Below, piece after piece: positions 42,103 to 50,623 of a stretch of DNA of 64,000 nt. The notes beneath the pieces were generated by a model, which made no database searches, was not told the origin of the DNA, and saw nothing but the letters and a program-made list of their open reading frames with translations. This stretch comes from Tersicoccus mangrovi (GTDB taxonomy: Bacteria; Actinomycetota; Actinomycetes; Actinomycetales; Micrococcaceae): assembly GCF_036881825.1 (NCBI RefSeq), contig NZ_JBAJMW010000005.1, positions 124,001 to 188,000 on the forward strand. Direction: 5' to 3'. Made by a program: the position numbers and the translations under genes. Position 1 is the stretch's first letter. Each line of letters starts with the position of its first letter.

Positions 42103-43833
42103 GTGAGCCACCCTGCGAGTCCGACCGAGACCGATCCCGCGTCGACTCGCCCGGCATCCACGGCCGCCCCTGGCACCCCCGCCGCACTCGGCCGCATCCT
42201 CCGACGGCGCGTCCTGGCGCCCGGTGAGGCGCTGACGTTCGCCGCCCTCAAGCTCCGCCTCATCGGCCTGCCCACGGGCCTCGGCTCGACCGGTCTCGGG
42301 GCGGCCGGGTGGGCGCTCATCGCCGTCGCCGCCGTCCTCGGCGGTCTGCTCCGCTTCGTCCGCCTCGGCGACCCGCACGCCCTCGTCTTCGACGAGACGT
42401 ACTACGTCAAGGACGCGTACTCGATGCTGCAGAGCGGGTACGAGCGGAGCTGGCCGGACAACGCCAACCCGGCGTTCATCGCCGGTCACCCGCAGCTGCA
42501 GAACACTCCGGAATACGTCGTCCACCCGCCCGTCGGCAAGTGGCTGATCGCCTTCGGCATGTGGCTCTTCGGCTCCGACAACGGGTTCGGCTGGCGGTTC
42601 AGCGCCGCTGCGATCGGCACCCTGAGCATCGTGCTGATCGGGCTCGCCGCGTGGCTGCTGTTCCGCTCCCGGGTCCTCGCCGGCCTCGCCGCGCTGCTGC
42701 TGGCCATCGACGGCCACCACCTCGTCATGTCCCGCACCGGGCTGCTCGACATCTTCCTCTCCTTCTTCCTGCTCGCCGCCTTCGTCGCCCTGCTGCTGGA
42801 CCGCGACGACGGGCGACGACGGCTCGCCCGCCGGCTCTCCGACGCTGCCGCGGACGGCCTGGGCACCGTGACCGCCGGCCGTCCCGCCCTGCTCGAGACA
42901 GGGCCCTTCCTGGGGCTGCGGCCGTGGCGCCTGCTCGCGGGCATCCTGATCGGCCTGGCGCTCGGCACCAAGTGGTCCGCCCTGTCCTTCGTCGTCGTCT
43001 TCGGCCTCATGACCCTGCTCTGGGACCTGAACGCGCGCCGTCTCGCGGGCATCCAGCACTGGATCCGGGCGGGCATCGTCAAGGACGGCCTGCTCGCGTT
43101 CGTCGCCATCGTGCCCGTCGCCGCCGTCACCTACCTGTTCACGTGGACCGGCTGGTTCCTCTCCGGCGACGCATGGGACCGCCAGTGGGCGGCGCAGAAC
43201 CCGTCGACGACGTGGAGCTGGATCCCGGCGTCGCTGCGGTCGCTGTGGCATTACCACCTCACCGCCTATCAGTTCCACCAGGGGCTCAGCGCCGAGCACC
43301 CCTACCAGGCGAGCGCCTGGACGTGGCTCGTGATGGGCCGGCCGACGTCGTTCTACTACGAGTCCCCGACCGGGCCCGTGAGCGGCTGCGACGTGCAGAA
43401 TTGTTCCTCGGCCATCCTCTCGGTGGGCAACCCGCTGATCTGGTGGACGGCGGCGCTGGCACTCATCGTGCTGCTGTTCTGGTGGATCGGACGGCGTGAC
43501 TGGCGCGCCGGCGCCATCCTGGCGGGCGTCGCGGCCGGATACCTGCCGTGGTTCCTCTACCCCGAGCGGACGACGTTCTTCTTCTACGCCGTCTCCTTCG
43601 AACCGTTCCTCGTGCTCGGCCTGACCATGGTCGCCGGACGGGTGCTCGCGACGCCGCGAACCGCCGATGACGGCACGGTTCCGGCAGCTCGCCGCCGGTG
43701 GGGCATAGTGGTGATCGGGGTGTTCGTGGCGGCCGCGCTGCTGCTCACCGCGTTCTTCCTGCCCATCTGGACGGCCGAGGTGATCCCCTACGAGCAATGG
43801 CGGCTGCGCATGTGGATGCCCAGCTGGATCTGA
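42103..43833 (+). CDS. pmt: dolichyl-phosphate-mannose-type protein O-mannosyltransferase, 576 aa
   Basis: Pmt transfers mannose from polyprenyl-phosphate-mannose to Ser/Thr of exported proteins. The first external loop has VFDETYYVKDAYSML with the catalytic Asp-Glu, and VVHPPVGKWLIAFGMWLFG follows. About ten transmembrane helices are visible; FFYAVSFEPFLVLGL lies near the end. It probably glycosylates secreted proteins with Ser/Thr/Pro-rich linkers, several of which are encoded in this window. The GTG start is leaderless. The acyl-CoA synthetase follows after 16 bases. Confidence 0.93.
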   Translation: MSHPASPTETDPASTRPASTAAPGTPAALGRILRRRVLAPGEALTFAALKLRLIGLPTGLGSTGLGAAGWALIAVAAVLGGLLRFVRLGDPHALVFDETYYVKDAYSMLQSGYERSWPDNANPAFIAGHPQLQNTPEYVVHPPVGKWLIAFGMWLFGSDNGFGWRFSAAAIGTLSIVLIGLAAWLLFRSRVLAGLAALLLAIDGHHLVMSRTGLLDIFLSFFLLAAFVALLLDRDDGRRRLARRLSDAAADGLGTVTAGRPALLETGPFLGLRPWRLLAGILIGLALGTKWSALSFVVVFGLMTLLWDLNARRLAGIQHWIRAGIVKDGLLAFVAIVPVAAVTYLFTWTGWFLSGDAWDRQWAAQNPSTTWSWIPASLRSLWHYHLTAYQFHQGLSAEHPYQASAWTWLVMGRPTSFYYESPTGPVSGCDVQNCSSAILSVGNPLIWWTAALALIVLLFWWIGRRDWRAGAILAGVAAGYLPWFLYPERTTFFFYAVSFEPFLVLGLTMVAGRVLATPRTADDGTVPAARRRWGIVVIGVFVAAALLLTAFFLPIWTAEVIPYEQWRLRMWMPSWI

Positions 43834-43849
43834 AAGCGAGCGTGTCCGG

Positions 43850-45820
43850 GTGACCCACCCCCTCCACCCCTTCAAGGAAGCGAGCACGGAGCTCCTCGTC
43901 ACGGTGGACCGCCAGTCCAACACCACCGACCTGCTGGCCCAGTTGGTGCGTCGCAGCCCCTGGACTCCCCTGTACGCGGTGCGCTCCGACGACGGCTGGA
44001 CCGACGTCACGGCCGGCGAGTTCGAGGACCAGGTCAAGGTCCTCGCCCGGGGGCTGATCGCCTCGGGGCTGAAGCCCTCGGACCCGGTCGCGGTGTTCTC
44101 CCCCACCAGCTACTCGTGGACGCTGGTCGACTTCGCCATCTGGTACGCGGGCGGCGTCACCGTGCCGATCTACGAGACGTCCTCCCCCGCCCAGATCGCG
44201 TGGATCCTGGCCGACTCCGGCGCCCGGCACGTGTTCGTCGCCGACGGCGCCCGGCGCCGCATGGTGCAGACCGCCGCCGAGGAGGCCGGCTGCAGCCCGA
44301 GCGTGTGGCTGATGACCGACGAGGGCTACGGCCCGGACTTCTCGGACCTGCGCCTGCTCGGGGAATCCGTGACGGACTCGCTGCTCGAGGCGCACCGGGC
44401 GAGCAACACCCTGGACACCGCCGCGTCGCTGGTCTACACCTCGGGCACCACCGGCCGGCCCCGTGGCTGCATCATCACGCACGGCAACTTCAGCATCCTG
44501 GCCCGCAACACCATCCCGGTGCTCCAGGACGTGATCGGTGAGAACGGCCGGACCCTGATGTTCCTGCCGCTCGCGCACGTGCTCGCCCGCGCCGTGCAGG
44601 TGATGTGCCTCGTCGGACGGGTCCAGATCGCCCATGTGAGCAACACCGGCACCCTGATGCGCGACGTCGAGACCTTCGCGCCGACCTTCCTGCTGGGTGT
44701 CCCGCGCATCTTCGAGAAGATCTTCGCCGCGACGCAGCGCCGGGCGGAGAACACCGGGCTCGGCAAGCCGTTCGCGGCGGCCGTGCGTACCGCCGTGCGC
44801 TGGTCCGAGCTCGAGCAGGAGCGGGCCTGGTACCGCGGCCCCGCCTCGGCGGCTCCCCGCATCCCCCTGCGACTGCGCGCGGAACACTCCCTCTACGACT
44901 CCCTGTTCTACCGGCGGCTGCGCACGGCGCTCGGCGGTTCCCTCAGCTACGCCATCTGCGGGGCCAGCGCCCTGGACCCGCAGCTGACCCACTTCTTCCG
45001 CGGCGCCGGCATCACCGTGCTGGAGGGCTACGGCCTCACGGAGACGACGGCGCCGGCGGCCGTGAACGTGCCGAGCAGCACCAAGGTCGGCACGGTCGGC
45101 ATCCCGCTGCCGGGCACCACGGTGCGCATCGCCGACGACGGCGAGATCCTGATCCGCGGCGTGGGCGTCTTCGCCGGCTACCACCGGGGCGCCCCGGTGC
45201 GGCACGACGACGAGGACGACCCGGCCGGCTCCGGTCCGTCGACCGGTCCCGCTGCGGCCGAGCTGACCCTGGTGGACGCGTCCACGCCGGACCTGACGGT
45301 CGTCGACGAACTGCCGACGGACGGCTTCCTGCACACCGGTGACCTCGGCCGGATCGACGACGACGGCTTCCTCACCATCACCGGCCGGCTCAAGGACCTC
45401 ATCGTGACCGCGGGCGGCAAGAACGTGGCCCCTGCGCCGCTCGAGGAGGTTCTGCGCCGCGACCCGCTGATCGACCAGGCCGTCGTCGTCGGCGATGACC
45501 GGAAGTACGTCGCGGCCCTGCTGACCCTCGACGAGGAGGAGCTCGCGGTCTTCGCCTCCCGGCACGGCCTGGGCACCCTCACGCTCGCCGAGGCGGCGGA
45601 GAACCCGCAGGTGCGCGAGCACCTGCAGCGGGCCGTGGACACGGCGAACAGCGCGGTGTCCCGCGCCGAGAGCATCCGGCGCTTCGCGGTGCTGCCGACC
45701 GAGCTCACGCTCGAGTCCGGGCACCTCAGCGAGAGCCTGAAGGTCAAGCGGCACGTCGTCACCGCGGACTTCGCCGACGCCATCGAGAGCCTCTACACCC
45801 CGGAGCCCGCCTCGGCCTGA
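43850..45820 (+). CDS. long-chain fatty acid-CoA ligase (FadD15-type), 656 aa
   Basis: The enzyme activates fatty acids as acyl-AMP and then acyl-CoA. LVYTSGTTGRPRGCIITH is the AMP-binding P-loop, EGYGLTETTAPAAV and GFLHTGDLGRIDDDGFL follow, and GRLKDLIVTAGGKNVAP contains the hinge and catalytic Lys. Between the YHRGAP segment and the HTGDLG motif there is an acidic, Pro/Ser-rich insert of about 45 residues (roughly 445-490). The GTG start has a weak ribosome site, so coupling to pmt is likely. A perfect 20-bp terminator hairpin follows. Confidence 0.9.
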   Translation: MTHPLHPFKEASTELLVTVDRQSNTTDLLAQLVRRSPWTPLYAVRSDDGWTDVTAGEFEDQVKVLARGLIASGLKPSDPVAVFSPTSYSWTLVDFAIWYAGGVTVPIYETSSPAQIAWILADSGARHVFVADGARRRMVQTAAEEAGCSPSVWLMTDEGYGPDFSDLRLLGESVTDSLLEAHRASNTLDTAASLVYTSGTTGRPRGCIITHGNFSILARNTIPVLQDVIGENGRTLMFLPLAHVLARAVQVMCLVGRVQIAHVSNTGTLMRDVETFAPTFLLGVPRIFEKIFAATQRRAENTGLGKPFAAAVRTAVRWSELEQERAWYRGPASAAPRIPLRLRAEHSLYDSLFYRRLRTALGGSLSYAICGASALDPQLTHFFRGAGITVLEGYGLTETTAPAAVNVPSSTKVGTVGIPLPGTTVRIADDGEILIRGVGVFAGYHRGAPVRHDDEDDPAGSGPSTGPAAAELTLVDASTPDLTVVDELPTDGFLHTGDLGRIDDDGFLTITGRLKDLIVTAGGKNVAPAPLEEVLRRDPLIDQAVVVGDDRKYVAALLTLDEEELAVFASRHGLGTLTLAEAAENPQVREHLQRAVDTANSAVSRAESIRRFAVLPTELTLESGHLSESLKVKRHVVTADFADAIESLYTPEPASA

Positions 45821-45858
45821 GGGCTGTTGTTCCGAGCGACGCCTTTCGACCGGTACGT

Positions 45859-45902
45859 GCAGAACGACCCGCCACCGCGGCTGCGGTGGCGGGTCGTTCT
45901 GC
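45859..45902. terminator. bidirectional terminator, 20-bp perfect stem
   Basis: 45859-45878 pairs completely with 45883-45902 around a GGCT loop. It separates the convergent fatty acid-CoA ligase and DUF1461 genes. Confidence 0.88.
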
Positions 45903-45918
45903 GTCCGGGAGGACGGCG

Positions 45919-48291
45919 TCAGGCGACGAGGCTGCCCTCGTGCTCGGCCATCGACCGGCGCAGGGCCTCCTGCGCGGCGCGGGACCGGTCGCGGCGGCGC
46001 CGCGTCGGCCACGTCATGATCAGGGTCACGACGCTGACGATGAGCACGATGCCGCCGATGACGATGCCCGAGTCGACCCAGAACTGGGACGGGAACAGGC
46101 GGATCAGCGCGTCGTTCTCGTAGAACGTCCAGTTGCCCTGGGAGAACAGCACCCGGTGGAACGTGGTGAAGAACATGCTCCAGTCGATGACCGCGAGCAC
46201 GCCGAGGACGATGATGACGACGAGCGTGATCACCGACCCCGCGAAGAGGCCGCGGCGCACGCCGCCGAGGTACCGCTTGGCGAGGTAGATGACGGCGATC
46301 AGGCCGAGCACGGCCAGTACCGCGGCCGCGATGTAGGTGATCCCCACGAGGTTCTTGACGTCCACCATGTGGCTGACCTCGCCCTCGGTCAGCAGCGAGC
46401 CGCCGTCCTTGCCGGGGATCTGCGTCAGGTAGCGCGGGTTGGCGAAGTTGTTGATGTAGTCCTCGACGGCCGAGCCGAAGGTCAGCCGGTCGTCCGTCGT
46501 GTAGCCGTAGGTGTCGACCGGGAACCCGGGCCGGTGGTACTCGATCCACAGGAACAGGGGGGACGCGACGGCGCGGATCGCGGCGACGAGCAGGACGACG
46601 GGGAACGCGATCGCGAGCACGACCTGCCAGAAGCGGCCGGCGGCGGGCTTGCCCTCGAGGGCGGCGTCGCGGCGGTCGGCCCGGCGGCGCGCCTCGTCGT
46701 CGTCCAGGTCGGCGGCGGCGACGGTGTCGCGGCCGCCGACATCGGACTCGTCGACGCGGGCACCGGTGGTGGGCGCCACGTTGTCGCGGTCGGCGGTGTC
46801 GCGGTCGGCGACGGGCGGCTCGGCTGTGCGGTCGTCGGTGGCCCGGTCCCGCGGCAGGCCGTCGGCCCGGCGGTCGAGGCCGCCGTCACGGACCGGTGCG
46901 GTGACGGGCTGGGCGGTCGTGTCGGTCTCGTGCCGGTGGGCTCCGGCGGCGACGGCACCGCCCGCGAGGGCGGCTCCGGCGGCCGTGGCGCCGATGACGC
47001 CCGCACCGGTGTGCCGGTCGTCGTCGCGGCGCGCGGAGTCGACTCGGTCACCGTCGAGCGCGTCCCGATCCGCACCGGTGGGGTCGGCACGGTCCCGGTC
47101 GGTGCGCTCGTCGGTGTCGATGCGGTCGGCCGCGTCACCGTCGACGTCGCGGTCGCTGTCACCGAACCGGTCGTTGCTGCTGTCACCGAACCGGTCGGTG
47201 CGGCGATCACCGAGCCGGTCGGCAGCCTGATCGTCCGCCCCGGCGTACCCCGCAGCGGACGGCTCCGCACCGGTGGCCGTGTCCGCGCGCGAACCGGCGA
47301 CGTCGTCACCGGCGGCGACGGCGGCCGCACCCAGCGGCGGCGGGACACTCTCCGAGTCCGGCTGCGTGGCCGCGGTCCGGCGATCGATGGTCGTGGCGCC
47401 GGGGGCGGCGCGGCCTGCGTCGGTGCGGGCGTCCGTCTCCGTGATGCCGGTGCCGACCGCCGGCGCGGCCGACGCGTCGGCGCGGTGCTCGTCGGAGGCG
47501 TCCGGGCCGGCGACGTGCTGGTCGGTGCTGTCGTGGTCGACGGCGTGCCGGTCGGCATCCTGCGGACCGTTGTGCTGGTCGGCCGGCTCGGCGCCGTCGA
47601 CGGCGCTCGTCGCGGTGCTGTCGCCGCCGAACTCGCGGTCCCAGTCGTCCATCGCGGCGGCGTGGTCGAACCGGTCACGCCACCGGCCGTCCCCGTCACC
47701 CGTGGCTCCCGCGGACGACTCGGCGCCCGGCGCCTCGCTCGACGGCACGGCGCGATCGGCCGGATCGACCTGATGGGCGTCGTTCGCAGCGGTGCCGTTC
47801 ACAGCGGTGCCGTTCGCAGCGGCGTTCTGGCCCGCCATCCCGTGGCCTGCCGTCGCAGTCTCGTCCGGGACGAGCGCGACGGGCTCGGTCACGCGGACAC
47901 CGGCGTGGCCGGTGCCGTCGGCCTGCAGTTCGGGTCCGAGGTCCGCGTTGCCCGGGCGGTCACGCCCGAGCGGCTGATCGTCACGGAGCTCGTCGGGCCG
48001 CCCGAGGTCGTCCTGCTCGTCATCGAGCCGGTCACCACGGGCTTGGTCGCCGTGCGAGTCGCCGTGCACGTCATCGCCGCGCTGGTCGTCCCACGCGCTC
48101 CGGGACCCGGCACCCGTGGAGTCGGCCTGGGCCCGGTCGGCCTCGCCACGGTCGCCGGCCGGCGTCTCCTGCTGGCTGCGTTCGCGGCGGTACTGCTCGG
48201 CCAGCTCGCGGGACGTGGGGATGTACCGGTCGCCGTCGTCGGTGTCCAGCGGCGGATTCTCGTCCTCGGGTCGGGGTGTCCTGCTGCTCAC
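45919..48291 (-). CDS. DUF1461 (TIGR01906-type) membrane protein with a ~500-residue disordered N-terminus, 790 aa
   Basis: Only the last 270 residues look folded: helices near 545-570, 660-690, 695-720 and 740-760 surround an external loop with GSAVEDYINNFANPRYL and EGEVSHMVDVKNLVGI, the DUF1461/TIGR01906 signature. The first 500 residues are Asp/Arg/Thr/Ala-rich and low complexity, with repeats such as DRFGDS; one Ala/Gly-rich stretch near 425-445 could be mildly hydrophobic. The family's function is unknown. I chose GTG 48291 because GAGGAG lies four bases upstream. The long acidic tail is probably cytoplasmic, an inference from the helix count. Confidence 0.8.
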   Translation of the reverse strand: MSSRTPRPEDENPPLDTDDGDRYIPTSRELAEQYRRERSQQETPAGDRGEADRAQADSTGAGSRSAWDDQRGDDVHGDSHGDQARGDRLDDEQDDLGRPDELRDDQPLGRDRPGNADLGPELQADGTGHAGVRVTEPVALVPDETATAGHGMAGQNAAANGTAVNGTAANDAHQVDPADRAVPSSEAPGAESSAGATGDGDGRWRDRFDHAAAMDDWDREFGGDSTATSAVDGAEPADQHNGPQDADRHAVDHDSTDQHVAGPDASDEHRADASAAPAVGTGITETDARTDAGRAAPGATTIDRRTAATQPDSESVPPPLGAAAVAAGDDVAGSRADTATGAEPSAAGYAGADDQAADRLGDRRTDRFGDSSNDRFGDSDRDVDGDAADRIDTDERTDRDRADPTGADRDALDGDRVDSARRDDDRHTGAGVIGATAAGAALAGGAVAAGAHRHETDTTAQPVTAPVRDGGLDRRADGLPRDRATDDRTAEPPVADRDTADRDNVAPTTGARVDESDVGGRDTVAAADLDDDEARRRADRRDAALEGKPAAGRFWQVVLAIAFPVVLLVAAIRAVASPLFLWIEYHRPGFPVDTYGYTTDDRLTFGSAVEDYINNFANPRYLTQIPGKDGGSLLTEGEVSHMVDVKNLVGITYIAAAVLAVLGLIAVIYLAKRYLGGVRRGLFAGSVITLVVIIVLGVLAVIDWSMFFTTFHRVLFSQGNWTFYENDALIRLFPSQFWVDSGIVIGGIVLIVSVVTLIMTWPTRRRRDRSRAAQEALRRSMAEHEGSLVA

Positions 48292-48514
48292 GGATCTCCT
48301 CGTTCTCTCCCGGCCGGATCGGGGCCGACGGGTGGGTGGCCGGCCGGCGCGGAGCCGGACGCGGTCGGCGCCCCGACGCCCGGACCGCGTCGGCGGCACA
48401 GGCCCGGGACCGGGCGTTTTCTCCCCACGAGGCTACTCGCCGCCGGGCCCGCATCCCGGGCGTGGCGCGGCCTGCGGGCCCACGCGTTATCGAACCGTGG
48501 TGTTCAGGCGTGAC

Positions 48515-48530
48515 ATCACCGGTCGGTGAT
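48515..48530 (-). terminator. possible short terminator after the SpoIIM-like gene
   Basis: ATCACCG and CGGTGAT are nearly back to back, giving a small stem after the stop codon at 48542. It is short and without a T-run, so it may instead be a protein site. Confidence 0.3.
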
Positions 48531-48541
48531 CGCGCCGTCGG

Positions 48542-49534
48542 TCAGGCGGCGAGTTCGCGGTATCCGGCGTCCGCGGCGTCGAGATCGCCTCCCTGGCCGG
48601 CCCGGACGGCGCGGCGGCCGAGGACCAGCACGTACGTCCAGAAGGCGGCCAGCACGAGCGCGCCGATGCCGATCCGCAACCAGGTCGGCAGCCCGCTCGG
48701 GGTCACGAAGCCCTCGACCATGCCGCTGACCGCGAGCACGAGGACGAGGCCGAGCGCCACGGTGATCAGGGATCGGCCCTCCTCCGCGAGCGCCTGCAGC
48801 CGCGTCCTCGGGCCGGGACGCACCCACGCCCAGAAGATCGCCAGGCCCGCGGCACCGGCCACGAAGACGGAGGTCAGCTCCATCAGGCCGTGCGGGAGGA
48901 TGTAGGCGAAGAACGTGTCGGTCCGGCCGTAGGCGACCATGATGCCGCCCGTGAGGCCGAGGGAGACGGCGTTCTGCATCAGTGCGGCCGGGACCCACAG
49001 CCCGGTGACGCCGAAGGCGACGCACTGGGCGGCGATCCACGCGTTGTTGATCCACACCGATCCGGCGAAGGACGCGGCCGGATTGTCCGAGTAGTAGCCG
49101 ACGAACTGCTCGTCGACGAGCTTGCGGCGTGTGGCCTCGGTGCCCAGCGTGGCCAGCACGTGCGGGTCGGAGGCGACCCACAACGCGACCGTCGTCGCGA
49201 CGGCGCAGAACACCACGCCGATGATCACGGTCCACCAGCGCAGCCGGTACAGGGCCGCGGGGAGGGCGACGACGAAGAACGTCGCGACGTCCTCGGCGAG
49301 GTTGGAGCGGGCACCGGTGAACCGGGTCCGCGCGCGCGCCAGCCGGGACGAGAGGAGGGTCGACGTCGGGCTCTCCGGAGCGATCGACCGGAGCAGGGAC
49401 AGGTGCGTGGACACACGCTGGTAGAGCCGCACCAGCTCGTCGGCCTCGGCGCCGTCGAGGCGGCGACGGCGGGACAGCACGGCGAGACGGTCCCAGTCGG
49501 GTCGGTGCACCGCCTCGAAGGCGTCGATGTCCAC
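48542..49534 (-). CDS. SpoIIM-like (DUF95) membrane protein, 330 aa
   Basis: The N-terminal 100 residues are helical and charged (LSRRRRLDGAEADELVRLYQ), then about six membrane segments include NNAWIAAQCVAFGVTGLW and the motif FFAYILPHGLMELTSVFVAG that marks stage II sporulation M-like proteins. In non-sporulating actinobacteria these pair with an RDD protein and MoxR/DUF58 genes; the role is uncertain, probably in cell-envelope remodelling. I chose GTG 49534, six bases after TAGGCT (leaderless); GTG 49540 in frame is too close to the -10. It is divergent from the RDD gene. Confidence 0.87.
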   Translation of the reverse strand: MDIDAFEAVHRPDWDRLAVLSRRRRLDGAEADELVRLYQRVSTHLSLLRSIAPESPTSTLLSSRLARARTRFTGARSNLAEDVATFFVVALPAALYRLRWWTVIIGVVFCAVATTVALWVASDPHVLATLGTEATRRKLVDEQFVGYYSDNPAASFAGSVWINNAWIAAQCVAFGVTGLWVPAALMQNAVSLGLTGGIMVAYGRTDTFFAYILPHGLMELTSVFVAGAAGLAIFWAWVRPGPRTRLQALAEEGRSLITVALGLVLVLAVSGMVEGFVTPSGLPTWLRIGIGALVLAAFWTYVLVLGRRAVRAGQGGDLDAADAGYRELAA

Positions 49535-49540
49535 GCGCAC

Positions 49541-49546
49541 AGCCTA
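49541..49546 (-). promoter_or_regulatory. -10 box of the SpoIIM-like gene (leaderless layout)
   Basis: TAGGCT on the minus strand is followed by six bases and the GTG at 49534. Confidence 0.5.
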
Positions 49547-49634
49547 ACCGGGCGCTGCGGCGCGGGATCGGATCAGCGGCAGGTCGCTGCACGTCAGGCG
49601 CGGATCAGCCGCTCCGCACGGGCTCACCGTCGGC

Positions 49635-49640
49635 TACAGT
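49635..49640 (+). promoter_or_regulatory. -10 box upstream of the RDD gene
   Basis: TACAGT is followed by six bases and then ATG 49647, the start of a six-codon mini-ORF rather than of the RDD gene itself. Confidence 0.5.
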
Positions 49641-49646
49641 GACCGC

Positions 49647-49667
49647 ATGAACGGGCCACGGCCATGA
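49647..49667 (+). CDS. possible six-codon leader peptide (MNGPRP) coupled to the RDD gene
   Basis: ATG AAC GGG CCA CGG CCA TGA begins at the predicted transcription start and ends by sharing ATGA with the RDD start at 49664. The RDD gene has no good ribosome site of its own, so translation may enter through this mini-ORF. Whether it is translated is not shown by sequence alone. Confidence 0.35.
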   Translation: MNGPRP

Positions 49668-50458
49668 CGTCGATCGTCAGCGGGGAGGCGGTCGTCCTCG
49701 AGCTGCGGCCGGCGACCTTCGCCGCGCGCGGGGTCGGCCTGCTCCTGGACCTTCTCGCCCAGATCCTCCTGCTGGTCGGGCTGATGCTGGCCGTCGGGCC
49801 CGCCGCCGAGGGCATGGACCCCGCCTCCGCCCGCATCCTCGTGCTCGGACTCGTGCTGCTGGTGCTCGTCGTCCTGCCGATCACGGTCGAGACGCTCAGC
49901 CGCGGCCGGTCGCTCGGCAAGCTCGCCCTCGGCCTGCGCATCGTGCGCGACGACGGCGGCAGCATCCGGTTCCGGCACGCCCTGATCCGCGGCCTGCTCG
50001 GCTTCGTCGAGATCCTCATGACGGCCGGCTCGGTCGCCCTGCTCGTCTCGCTGTTCAACGAGCACTCCAAGCGGCTCGGCGACATGCTCGCCGGTACCTA
50101 CAGCGTGCGCGAACGCGTGCCCGTGCGCCGCCGTCCGCTCGCGCAGACGCCGCCGGGGCTGACCGCCTGGGCGCAACTGGCGGACCTCGGCCGCCTGCCC
50201 GACCCGCTCGCCCGCCGCGTGCGCCAGTTCCAGCAGAACCTGCTGCGCCTCTCCCCCGAGTCCCGGCACCGTCTCGGCACCTCGCTGGCCGCCGAGACCG
50301 CCGCCTTCGTCGCGCCGGCACCACCTGCGGGCACCTCGCCCGAGGACTACCTGGCCGCGGTCATGAGCGAACGACGCCGGCGGGACACCGACCGGTTGCA
50401 GGACGCGCGGGACCGCGCCGAGGCACGGTCGGCCGCCCTGCACCGCCTGCCCTATTGA
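49664..50458 (+). CDS. RDD family membrane protein, 264 aa
   Basis: The RDD motif appears as LRPATFAARGVGLLLDLLAQ in the first helix, then TLSRGRSLGKLALGLRIVRDDG and RHALIRGLLGFVEILMTAG. About four hydrophobic segments lie in the first 130 residues; the rest (130-264) is cytoplasmic and rich in Arg and Ala. RDD proteins are thought to transport small ions or solutes, but most members are uncharacterised. It is divergent from the SpoIIM-like gene, a conserved pairing. Confidence 0.88.
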   Translation: MTSIVSGEAVVLELRPATFAARGVGLLLDLLAQILLLVGLMLAVGPAAEGMDPASARILVLGLVLLVLVVLPITVETLSRGRSLGKLALGLRIVRDDGGSIRFRHALIRGLLGFVEILMTAGSVALLVSLFNEHSKRLGDMLAGTYSVRERVPVRRRPLAQTPPGLTAWAQLADLGRLPDPLARRVRQFQQNLLRLSPESRHRLGTSLAAETAAFVAPAPPAGTSPEDYLAAVMSERRRRDTDRLQDARDRAEARSAALHRLPY

Positions 50459-50526
50459 GGCCGCACCCGCCACCTCGCCGTGCGGCGGGGAGACGATCGG
50501 CCGACGGCAGGCGTCAGGCCCCCGAC

Positions 50527-50574
50527 ACGCAGCAGGTCCCGATCGGGAGCGTGCCTGATCGGGACCTGCTGCGT
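50527..50574. terminator. bidirectional terminator between RDD and L,D-transpeptidase genes
   Basis: An 18-bp perfect stem (50527-50544 with 50557-50574) has a 12-base loop. Both adjacent genes end towards it. Confidence 0.85.
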
Positions 50575-50623
50575 CAGCCCGCCGAACGGGCCGGAACCCG
50601 GGGACCGGGTGCGGGGATGAGAC

